Below, piece after piece: positions 54,657 to 64,000 of a DNA stretch of 64,000 bases. The position numbers and the translations under genes were made by a program. The stretch lies in the NCBI RefSeq assembly GCF_015706575.1, contig NW_024037070.1:3405874-3469873 (forward strand), written 5' to 3'. Within the stretch, counting starts at the first letter, position 1. Each line of letters opens with the position of its first letter. Below the pieces are notes generated by a model, which saw nothing but the letters and a program-made list of their open reading frames with translations, was not told the DNA's origin and ran no database searches. Source of the DNA: Patiria miniata. Its lineage: Eukaryota; Echinodermata; Asteroidea; Valvatida; Asterinidae.

Positions 54657-55546
54657 TGTCACGCCCCAACTATCGCATCGGTCCCAACTATAGTTGGGCC
54701 TGTCCCAACTGTAGTTCCACAGTTGGGCTGGCCCAACTATAGTTGGGCCTGTCCCAACTATAGTTGGGACGGTCCCAACTGTAAGTTCCACTGTTGGGCT
54801 GGCCCATCTATAGTTGGGCCACTCCGATCTTTTTATTTTGCGGTGTCCCAACTATAGTTGACATTGATGTACAACTGTAAAACGTTCCCTACAGCTCTGA
54901 TACATGTCTGACTTTACTGGGGACCACTGAAATTAGTTATTGATGGGGCGAATCTATAGTTGGGCCACTCCAATCTTTTTATTTTGCGGTCCCAACTATA
55001 GTGTACATTGTTGTACGATTATAAAACATTCCCTACAACTCTAATACACATCTGACTTTACTTGGGACCAATGAAATTATCTATGGGTGGGGACCATCTG
55101 TAGTTGGGCCACCGCAATATTTTTATTTGGCGGTCCCAACTATAGTTTACATGATGTACGACGACTATAAAACATTCCCTACAGCTCTGTTACATACTGT
55201 CCGACTTTACTTGGGACCTTTGACATTAGCTATGGGTGGGGCCCATCTATAGTTGGCCGGCCATGGCAATCTTTGAATTTTGCAAAATGTTGCTGGACAA
55301 TCAACCCAGCAGCTGGACAACTCATCCAACTAGGCAGTACCACGTGACCGGCCAGCCTTGCGGCATGCATGCACGACCAATACACGGTGCCAGCGCCGCG
55401 GAACATTTAATCCAACAAGATCTATCAAGCATGAAGCATCCGGCGCAACTCCAGTCCTAACTATAGTTGGGCCGACCCAACTGCCGCACTATAGTTGGGA
55501 CAGTCCCAACTATAGTTGGGACCGATGCGATAGTTGGGGCGTGACA
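54657..55546. mobile_element. 890-bp element built of CCCAACTATAGTTGGG palindromes
   Basis: The terminal inverted repeats are ~41 bp: the left end TGTCACGCCCCAACTATCGC is the reverse complement of the right end GCGATAGTTGGGGCGTGACA. The palindrome CCCAACTATAGTTGGG and half-sites recur more than a dozen times inside. A ~145-bp unit (ATCTTTTTATTTTGCGG, then CATTCCCTACA) is repeated about three times from 54800 to 55240. It encodes no protein. It starts 8 bases after the target duplication of the neighbouring MITE. Confidence 0.7.
54800..55240 (+). repeat. ~145-bp tandem repeat, about three units
   Basis: Units begin near 54800, 54944 and 55089 with (G)GGCCCATCTATAGTTGGGC-like words and end near ATTAGCTATGGGTG. 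A fourth, partial unit starts at about 55239. Confidence 0.75.
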
Positions 55547-55798
55547 CAACCACTTGGGTGATTACGCACAACACAGAATACAGTTTACACAGCACTATGA
55601 CTTAGCTAGACATGGGTGCATGTCTGTGCCGTTCCCTACTACAAATATCGAAGTAGCCTAGCTACGATGTAATTCTACTTTTCTAGAACTAGAATTTAAG
55701 TACAATGGGCCTGTATGCATGCATGGTATGGGGCCATGTTGCGCCTATGAATGATCCTATGATAAAATCAAGGACATATTTTAATTGAAGTCGACTCA

Positions 55799-55981
55799 TC
55801 ACACAGTGCACACTAGGCCTATTACATAACGTTGGAACCTCGAATGGCAATGTTTGAGACTGTGTCGTGATACGAACCGGCAATGACACTTGGCAGTTTT
55901 CGTTGTGACTGACTTTCCAGGGACGAGGGAGCTCGAGGCAGCCAACAATCTCCTAGCACTGGAAGAAACGACGGACATCAT
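55799..55981 (-). CDS. Possible mitochondrial-presequence first exon of copy A (uncertain)
   Basis: From ATG at 55981 the minus strand reads MMSVVSSSARRLLAASSSLV, a Ser/Arg/Leu-rich, acid-free start like a mitochondrial presequence. It lies 2.8 kb upstream of the first confirmed exon of aldolase-like copy A. No strong donor in the needed phase is visible (a weak C/GTTATG would fit), so the link is speculative. It could be an unrelated chance frame. Confidence 0.22.
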   Translation of the reverse strand: MMSVVSSSARRLLAASSSLVPGKSVTTKTAKCHCRFVSRHSLKHCHSRFQRYVIGLVCTV

Positions 55982-56338
55982 GTTTGTGTTGTAATTTTAC
56001 AAGTCAAGCGTCTGGTCTCCAGGTACGCCTCCGAAGATCTAGACATGGAGCTATAAACAGGATGACCGTAAGGTCATGGCCAAATTCTGCTAAATGGACT
56101 TCAAAAATGTCAAAAATCTGTCAGATTGATCAAAAATCTGCCAAATTCCCAAGAATTACTCGAAATACGCTATAAACACTTAAAATCACATGTTGTAGTA
56201 TTGCCTTAATATTAAGGTTCAAATTAAATTATAAACAATCTATAGTCACATAAAGATGTTATGAAATTTTGAAATTTCAGACAAAACACGGTTGCGTCAC
56301 GACGAAGTCCGGTTAATTATCTCAGTGAACCTCGGCAC
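55982..56338. other. Intergenic, nothing recognised
   Basis: A run of imperfect AAAAATCTGTCA(A)A words occurs around 56103-56150 and recurs near 56560-56640. Confidence 0.35.
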
Positions 56339-56440
56339 CTAGACTAGCCCGACTGCGTCTGGCCGTACAGTAGTGTACTATCGCAAGCTCTGTACGCTTG
56401 CGATAGTACTGTACGGCCAGACGCAGTCGGGCTAGTCTAG
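56339..56440. repeat. 102-bp hairpin
   Basis: Arms of about 46 bp are near-perfect reverse complements: CTAGACTAGCCCGACTGCGT and ACGCAGTCGGGCTAGTCTAG at the base, and CTATCGCAAG with CTTGCGATAG near the tip. A short loop CTCTGTACG closes it. A transcript would fold into one long hairpin. Confidence 0.85.
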
Positions 56441-58919
56441 ACCAGCCAAACTGTAACATTTATGCAAGGGTTTGTTTGAAAAAGATTGAAGCTATTTTTA
56501 AACAAAATATCATTTTTATCAAATTTGCTATGTTTTTCTGTCAGATAACCATTTTTGCAGAATTCTGCCAGAAATCTTCCAAAAAAATCCATTGTCAAAT
56601 TTTCTGTCAAACTCGTTTTTTTAACAAAAAATCTGTCAAAGTTAGCCGAAAATCGGCTAAAACGGTCACATAACTATAAAAAGATAACGACCACTATGGC
56701 GTGTCAAACGTTGCAAAATTCAATGTTACCACATATATGTTAAATGTTCAATAATTGTGTGTTATCTTTTACATTTATGTGTAATATTCAGTATATTGAA
56801 CATCGCACATATATTGTAAAACATCGCACACATATATTACGTGCGGGCAACTGCAAGAAAACAGCGTTCCGTTTTCCTGCAGCAAAATTTCCGGAAAAGT
56901 TTTTTCATTCCGTAAAATAAACAGACCCTTAACATGAGTTTGGACATGTGTACATGGTTGTGGGTGAAATAACAATATGTACTTAGATGTATTATATTAT
57001 GTGTAGGTGTTTGGGCCGATGTGGTTGATTGTAATCACGCTAATTAGGATAATTAATATTTGCATTTACGGAAAGTCCGTAAAATTACGTACAGAATATT
57101 TCACTTTACGGAGTCCGTAAATTTACGGGCATTTTTAAAAGTGTACTTGCAAAAAAAAACAAGATTCGCCAAAACATATACATAAAAAAACCCAAGATTC
57201 ACCAAACATTTACTTGCAAAAAACAAAACTCGCCAAAATATACATCCAAAAAACAAGATTCACCAAACATATACTTGCAAAAGAGCAATTTATACATTCG
57301 ATGGCCTTTCGTAGATGACGTCTGGCCTGGCTGGATCATATCCCGGCGCGATTTTTTTTTTGGGGGGGGGGGGGGGGGAGGGGGGGGGCGGTGGGGGGTA
57401 ATGTTTTAATTAAGTCATACATATGGAAAATAATGTATTTTCATTTTCCTGTCTTTAATAATCACAGTGATTATTAATATATTATATAGCCATTATTTTT
57501 TCATGCGTCTAAATTTTATTAGAAAATGTGTCGTTTGGCCGGTAAATTAGGAGGATAATCCTGTCCAGCAGACTGGATTATTTGTTGTATACAACAAAAC
57601 AATTACAAGGAATATTGATATTGAAATAAGTTGCACTTGTGATTCAAGAAAGTTCAATAATCATGTTTGACTTTTATGGGACCTTTTACCAAAATGTTAC
57701 TTAGGCGCATATGACTAATAAACAAACCGTCTGCTTTCATCGACTCGCATTTTGGCTTCATGAAGAGATTTTTGACCAGACACTGAAGATTCATCACATC
57801 TTTCTGCACCTGTTATGGTTCGGATTCCTATTGCATTGGACATAAAAAGCTTTCATGTGATTCCAGAGTAAGATATTAGGCCGGAGCCGAAACGGAGCCA
57901 AGGTTTGGGAAACCCCGAGCCTACCCTTCCTCCAAGCTCCATCAGTGGCCGGCACTGCGTGTGACGACGGCTACCATTTTTGTTCATAACTAAACCTTCT
58001 TGGGCCACTCCATATTGTTACACTAAAATAAATGATCCGTATCTAATGATGTGCAGGGATTCCGTGTCTGCACAACGCAAGGGGAAATAATCACCTGTTG
58101 GAGAAAGCGAACTAAGTGCGAACAAAATTCGTTCAAAATGCAAACAGTGTTTAATTAAATGTGTTTGGTAAACATTATTAAACACGTTTTATTTAAAAAA
58201 AAAAGTCCGCGTTTACTTGTTTTACATCTGTTTTAAAGCTTTCCAATCAATTTTATTTCGTTTCCTTTTTTTCAACACGGCGCCCATAAAGTCTTTCTTC
58301 CTTTGTGGCAATAGCCTATCTTGTTTTCGAACAAAATGAACTCAAACCATAATCCCTACACAATTTCAACAAATGAGGCGACAGGACTTGAGACAATTAT
58401 ATTAATTTTATTCATACTAGTAATTACAAGCCATAAGATTTCAGTAGTAATGTAACTTAGGAAATAAAACCTGTTTCCCAATATAGCCGGTGTATTAATT
58501 ACGTTCTCATCAATACAGTATAGAATGTGATTTGATTTTAAAAGATATAGTTATAAGCAGAATGAAAATAGTTATTATGAATTTTTGATGTGACCAGAGT
58601 TAAGGTCGGCGATTTTGAGGATAAGTATAAATATTCTTTTTAAATGATGGCCAAAGCATTCATCGCCACACAAAGCCCTCCATTCTGATCATACCAACAG
58701 AATATTAAGGGTGTAAACCTTCACAAAATAATAGGAAACACCTGTCCAAGCATTATTGGTAACCACCATGATCAATGTAGGTACATGCGCACGTGTCGTG
58801 TGAAAGTGGACGATTACTTATTGTTAAAAATTTTTGCAAATGTGAACTCGAAGGAATAAGAGTGGTGGGTGGTGAGTAGGAGCGAACTCCTTTGCCCTAG
58901 CAGGCCTCTTTTTGAGGTT
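56441..58919. other. Intergenic between the two aldolase-like genes
   Basis: No exon recognised. It contains the words TTTACGGA and TCCGTAAA in inverted pairs at 57063-57135, a ~38-bp tandem repeat at 57145-57290 (AAACAAGATTC(G/A)CCAAA) and a G run at 57361-57396. The region just below 58919 is downstream of copy B. Confidence 0.4.
57145..57290. repeat. ~38-bp minisatellite
   Basis: Four imperfect units of AAACAAGATTCRCCAAA followed by an ATA-rich spacer and (ACTTG)CAAAAA. Confidence 0.65.
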
Positions 58920-61040
58920 CTAGGATCTGTAGTCTGGTTGCCTCCGTTCCAGCAGTTTCTTGATGCCCAAAAAGTGTTTGTCCCAGAATTTGGCCCCGTG
59001 CGTGTCAAAGTAACGGGCAACCTTCTGCGCCACCTCGTCAGATGCTTCAAATGGCTTCATGCCGGTAGCTGCTGCCATCACCTGAAAGATGAATTGATCA
59101 AAGATGAAGCAAAGTTTCGGATTCACTCTCTCCTATTATTATTATCATAGACTCGATTCAAGGTGGACTTCTACCCGCGAGCCCTGGAGGCCAACACAGC
59201 ATTATAGGACTAAAGCGTATTTTAGGGCTAAAGCGTATTTTACGGCAAAACATCATAGACTTGAGCCACGACCATCCTCAACGCAATAATCACTTTTTGG
59301 GTTTCTGAGCGTCGCGGATCGATCGGAGTTATAGCTGACAAATAGCCTTCAGCGAAAATATTGGCTTCATCCTGGCTTAAGCTCCATTTTCTCGCGCACT
59401 TAAGAATCATTTACGTATCTTTAATGTTCTTATCAAAATGAATCGCGCTTAACTTATAGGCCGCTAAATGATAATTGAAGCACAACAATGACCTACAACT
59501 TTGGAGTCACCCAAGCCAGGTGCCTGATCTCTTGACGCCTAAACCGGAGGTCATGTCAAAATTCTGGAAAGAGCTTCTTACCAATTAGAAACCATTGCAT
59601 AGGGGGGCCTATATACCTGTAGTTTGGCAGCTTTCTCCAGATAGTACATGCTATCAAACACGTAGGCCACTGAGTGTCCAACTCCCAACACACCGTGGTT
59701 GCCCATGATCAGGAAGTCTTTGTCGCCCAGGTTGCGCGCCAGCCTCGTGCTCTCCGCCTCTCCTTCGTGGGCCGTGCCGCCGTATGCCCGGTCGTACGCC
59801 ACCTTACCGTGGAACCGCATGCAGTGCTGGTGGACGTTTCGTAGTTCTGACTCTTGCAGGCAACCTGTTTTGAAAATGAGGATGATAATATTGGGCAGTT
59901 TTGGAAATGAAAATGGCTTAATTGGCGCAGTAAAACTAAGGAAGCTATAGTGATGGAAAGCGACTAGATGTCGCGATATTTCAAAATGTCAGACTCTCAA
60001 CAATGATCAAATGGCAACTCTACCATACTTCGTTGGCCAAAGTAAACTTTAAGCCAATCACAGCATAGCAGTCAGCCACGGATAGAAAAGCAAAGAGAGA
60101 AGCTATTTGCGACCACGTGAGCAGAAAATCGATCGAAGTGGAAAGCCGACTGTTGAGAAACGGTCAAGACTTACTAAGCAGCATTGTGTAGAACTGATGT
60201 GTATGCATGATGCAGTTGACGGTGTCGCCTTTGCTCTTGTAGATGGCCGTATGGATGTTAGCTGCGCTGGGTTCTACATCACCATCCCCCTCCATCACTT
60301 GTCCGGTCGCGATATTCACGCCTATCAAACAGCTCGCCGTCACCTGCAAAATAAAACGGGGCCTGAAGGGTTACATGGACACTGCGTTTTCTATTTGCGT
60401 TTCTGCAGATATAATTAGTACATGTATTAACAGTAAGTAAAGTCTGTCACGAGCCAATATGGCCCATCAGGCCGGCGTTTATTTCCGGTTTCAGCATGAA
60501 ACGACTAAGAATATTTCTATTCCTCCTGGACGGGATGCTAGTCCATCGCAGGTTGCTTCCAAGTTATAATGCCGGTACACATTTATACTCCATGGGTGGA
60601 GAGAGGCAAGTGGGATGAAGTAGCTTGCCCAAGGACACAATATATGGCCAGCGGCTGGATTAGAACCCCTGACCCTCAGATCATGAGTCACGAACCCAAC
60701 CGCTAGGCCACACTCCTCGACAAATATGAAGGGAGCACTTAAAATCGGTCATCATTAATTTCCAGATGGTTCAATTTAGTTTTTGTTTTTCTTCACCAAA
60801 ATTTGAGTGCTTGGGAGGGGTACATAGGGTTATATACAGGGGGACTCTATTATAGTGGTCGTACCTCACTCCAATGCAAGCCGTAAGGTATCAGTAGCAT
60901 CATATCCCCACTGCCGCTCCGGGACGGTGCTCTGGTCGTCAGATGGGTGCATATCCCCTCCCCCATCCCGTAGAAGTCTAGTCCGCGATACGCTGCTGCC
61001 AGGTCTTCTCTGGCTTGTTGGTTGGCGGCGGTCGAGTGAG
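58920..61040 (-). CDS. Class II aldolase/adducin-head family protein, copy B (5' end missing)
   Basis: Four exons: 60865-61040, 60175-60343, 59617-59864 and 58920-59081. Sizes 176, 169, 248 and 162 bp compare with 182, 169, 245 and 162 bp in copy A, with the same phases, so the two arose by tandem duplication. It has ANQQAREDLAAAYRGLDFYG, GEGICTHLTTRAPSRSGSGD, HxH in NCIMHTHQFYTMLLS, and FLIMGNHGVLGVGHSVAYVF. It ends FLGIKKLLERRQPDYRS. As in copy A the acid expected for aldolase catalysis is replaced (PSAANIHTAIY). Visible length is about 251 aa; the first coding exon lies above 61040 and was not found. The protein may be structural or regulatory rather than an aldolase. Confidence 0.88.
60475..60722 (-). 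repeat. tRNA-derived SINE in an intron of copy B
   Basis: On the minus strand an A-box GGCCTAGCGGTTGGG (about 60710) and a B-box GGTTCTAATCC (60667-60657) form a tRNA-like head. A body follows that contains CTTGGGCAAGCTACTTCA and the region shared with 6890-7125. Confidence 0.65.
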
Positions 61041-63077
61041 CTGAACTTGTAGCCAGAGACCGGCTTAAATATCAGGACACATTTGGGCAGGACCAAAAAA
61101 TATATGAAACATTTTTTTTAAAGCTCTGGCAGGAGCTTTTTCATGTCACTTGGTGGTCGGTCGGTCTGTCTGTCCCCAAAAATTGACCAAAAGTATGGTG
61201 TTCCATATGTGCCATGGCGTCGCATTTTTCGGCGTCGCGTTTTTAAGCTCTGGCAGGGATCATATTGATCGATTTCATGCAAGACTTCTTGCAACACGGC
61301 CAGAGCTTATTGTGCACTCGCACTGGTTACAAATCACATACATTTTTTTAACCAGAATTTGTAACAACATAGCGGCACTTTCTGAATGCCAAATTCTTTT
61401 CAATTAGTGATGCAATACGTTAATTCAGGCCAACAGCATAGACAAAATCAGTCTAGACGGAACATTTACTGTTTTCTTGGCAAGGTTCTGAGCATGTTTC
61501 TTTGCAGTGAAGAGAATGGAATTATCTTTAGTTTTTAGAGAGAGAAGGCATGATACATGGACATTGTCATAAACAAAATGAAGTTTTAGCAGTATAAATA
61601 AAAACAAAGTGAAAATGGTTATTACAATTGAAAAATCAAGTCACTGAATGTCAGTACTCATAAATTACATTTTAAACATGGCAATATAAAATGGTTTGAT
61701 TTTCACATATAATATTGTCATTCAGTACTGGACCAAAAAACCTGATTTTTTTTTATTGAAAACGTAATTTTTAACAGGAACACAAAACCATACCATGCCA
61801 GCAGGTTTTTGCCGTGTAGCCCGGCACAGGGCCGCAAAATCCGGCGCACTGCAGCCAGCGCCATCGTGCCCAAACAAATGTGAACAATTAATTAAGTGAT
61901 AAAAAAAAAATCAAAATTTTCGGACGAATTGGACTTAATAAACACGGGTTACACAGCACGTGATTTGGGGTCAAGGATGCAAAAAGTTGATCTGGTTGAG
62001 TGGATCGGGGTTGATAAACCTTCGTATCAAGCTGTACTGTCATATCACGCGATTTCTGCATTTAATCTAAATATAGGCATACAGTCCCTTGTTGACTATG
62101 GTGTCTTTTGTGTAAACACCACCACTGAGCCTTGTCAACAAAATCATACATGCAGGTATACACCGAACGATTGTCAACTAAACAGCCATCAATGCAAGAT
62201 AGGATTTGTTATCATAAATACTCACAAATTGGGCACAAAGTACAGATATAAATGTTTTTTTTCTTCAGAAAATCTTTATTTCAACCCCCTGCTTGCAGGC
62301 CAATGATAAGTTATGTATACCATACACAGACAATAAAATACATGTATAAGAACTAATCAAATTCCATGTGTACATTTGAGGACTGTTTTTGGATAGAACA
62401 TCATTTTTGTTTGCTCGTTGGTGTATGAGTAGAGAATTTACAAAAAAAATATGTACTCCATCATATTCAGTGAATATGAGCAATATAACAAGTGTTTTCT
62501 TCAGTTGAACAAGTGCTCAAATCAATTATCTTACCAGCCTTGATTTATCCAATTCAATACACTTTTTCATGGGAAAAGGGTTAAAAAAGAAAGAAAAGCA
62601 TGTCAAGAATATATGATTTCGTAAGGGAAACATTGGGCCTTTGAAATGAAATTCATAGACCTTTGTGAAGTTCTTGAAAGAGGTTCGTCACAGTGACTGA
62701 CACTAAAAATGGAAGTGGTTTTTAAATTAAAATGGAGATTTTAACTCAAGTTTTAGTCTGTAAGCACTGACTGGAATCCCCAAAACTCTACTAGATCATA
62801 ACCAGTAGTGATTTTGAATTATTATATGTCATGTCGCTCTTTTGCTGAAACCCAATGGCCAGCTTGCTGTCCTGTGACTGACTGAGTCACCGACTGACTG
62901 AATGAGTCAACGAGTAAAAATTATGTCTTAAACCGAGTCTTTTGGGTACATCCCAAGTAGGCAGGCCTAGTCTTGTAGTTCTGAATGAGAGCAACAAAAA
63001 GTAAGCTCTCAAAAACAACAAAAGAATTCTTAAATTCATTGGATGCATCCCTCTGCTGTCCCTGCCCCTCCCTTGTG
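61041..63077. other. Upstream region of copy B, no exon resolved
   Basis: Should contain the first exon and promoter of copy B. I saw no supported exon. AGCTCTGGCAGG occurs twice (61120 and 61246) as part of a short repeat. Confidence 0.35.
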
Positions 63078-63194
63078 CTATAAGTACTGCTTGGCCATTG
63101 CTCTCAGGAATTTACAAGCTCTCTTCTGGGCTGCCGCGCTCAGAATATTCTCGGGATTACTGGTATTGAGTTCTGCTGCACTCAGTGCTTGAAT
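63078..63194 (-). CDS. Terminal exon of an unidentified minus-strand gene
   Basis: A good acceptor, TTTTTTTATTACAG, at 63195 opens 38 codons ending YL and TAG. They read IQALSAAELNTSNPENILS, then AAAQKRACKFLRAMAKQYL. The peptide is helical with a basic end, like the C terminus of a small alpha-helical protein. I do not recognise it, and it does not match the C terminus of the aldolase-like pair. The rest of the gene would lie above 63200 or outside the window. Confidence 0.45.
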   Translation of the reverse strand: MQALSAAELNTSNPENILSAAAQKRACKFLRAMAKQYL

Positions 63195-63773
63195 CTGTAA
63201 TAAAAAAAATGTACAAATAATGATTTTCAATAAACTGCAAGGCAGAAATGTATTTAAAATACTCACAAGTCAACCACGAGTCTTCCAATTTCTAGCCAAC
63301 TGATAAGCTAGTCTTACTAAATGTGACATGGCGATCTGCTGTCAATGTACATCCTTTACCACTTGTGAAATACTCAAATTGATTTGATTTGTGATGGACT
63401 TGGCAACAACTCTACAAGGTTTATATTTATAAGATGTATCCTATCAGAGAGATCCCTGCCTGGTGTTGCTACTGTAACTCGTGGACAATCCCTACCCACA
63501 TGTTATTCATTATTTCAAGGCCTTTGACTAGTGCCTTCAAAACACATAATTGATGAATGGGAGAGAGCCAACATGACATCATTTTTTTCCGACGACAATT
63601 GGGCAATGATTCATAGTTTACATTTTTTTTTGAAATTTGAGTCTCCGCTGTATTTTGAATGGGCTAGCCTTCAAGGACATATGCATGCCTCCATGGTTGA
63701 GCACACAGTGCCCATATCTGGTGTCAGTGTAAATATTTAAATAAGTCAAACCTGCTTCAGATTAACTCTTTCA

Positions 63774-63908
63774 GTGCCAAACTCGTACATGTACAAGGTA
63801 TATTTGTTAGTACAAAAGCGCCAACCTCGTAGATGTACGAGGTAATGTTCGTACTTAAAACTGCCAAACCTCGTACATGTACGAGGTAGAGTAAATATGT
63901 TATCAAAA
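63774..63908. repeat. ~45-bp repeat carrying the palindrome CCTCGTACATGTACGAGG
   Basis: Three tandem units, each starting (G/C)YGCCAAA-CTCGTACATGTACGAGG and ending in A-rich sequence. The 18-bp core is a perfect palindrome in the third unit and mutated in the other two. Confidence 0.75.
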
Positions 63909-64000
63909 GGGGGCGCTCTCGCTCTTTCTAATGGTACCATTTTCATGCATGTACGACCTGTATTTATTTTTTCATTCGAGTTCTTGCAAGAGGGCGCAGC

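Noticed and set aside
1..64000. CRISPR arrays or bacterial operons
   Set aside because: The DNA is clearly animal; the short tandem repeats have no spacer structure.

Overview
The window is nuclear DNA of an animal, most likely a marine invertebrate deuterostome. The evidence is spliced genes with GT-AG introns, tRNA-derived SINEs, several MITE and foldback families, and genes of metazoan type. I cannot name the species from sequence alone; an echinoderm, hemichordate or cephalochordate would all fit.

The centrepiece is a complete Maverick/Polinton (virus-like, self-synthesising DNA transposon) of about 16.2 kb at 22293-38471. It has 274/281-bp terminal inverted repeats beginning 5'-AG and a perfect 6-bp target-site duplication, TTCGAG, on both sides. 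All its recognisable genes are open. A rightward block holds a protein-primed family B DNA polymerase, a small membrane protein, an FtsK/HerA-type packaging ATPase, a small basic protein with a Gly-rich hydrophobic tail, and a 261-aa conserved Polinton protein. A leftward block holds an adenain-like protease, a double-jelly-roll major capsid protein, a pVI-like protein, a minor capsid protein, a chromodomain integrase, and a spliced PC4-domain protein. The left end also carries two small accessory genes in convergent orientation. One (22655-22963) has the pattern of a death domain. The other (23099-23551/23659, minus) is unrecognised with a faint resemblance to a death-effector domain. This pair is the best candidate here for something undescribed: a virus-like element carrying apoptosis or innate-signalling adaptor domains.

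The element sits in the first large exon of a UDP-glucuronosyltransferase (UGT) copy that carries its own stops and frameshifts (21454-22286, resuming at 38478-40112). An intact four-exon UGT paralogue follows at 41866-46064. To the left lies a complete eight-exon peroxisomal sarcosine oxidase gene (PIPOX, 11929-18502) ending in the peroxisomal signal AKL. To the right, on the minus strand, are two tandem paralogues of the class II aldolase/adducin-head family (48254-53183 and 58920-61040), each missing its 5' exon(s). A terminal exon of another minus-strand gene lies at 63078-63194, and a signal-peptide first exon of an unknown minus-strand gene at 4530-4644.

The rest is intergenic or intronic and rich in repeats. 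These include three ~380-bp MITEs with GGCC-A(n) ends and TTA/TAA duplications, a 0.95-kb DNA transposon and a second truncated copy, an 890-bp element built from CCCAACTATAGTTGGG palindromes, several long hairpins, tRNA-like SINE pieces, homopolymer G/C tracts and short minisatellites.
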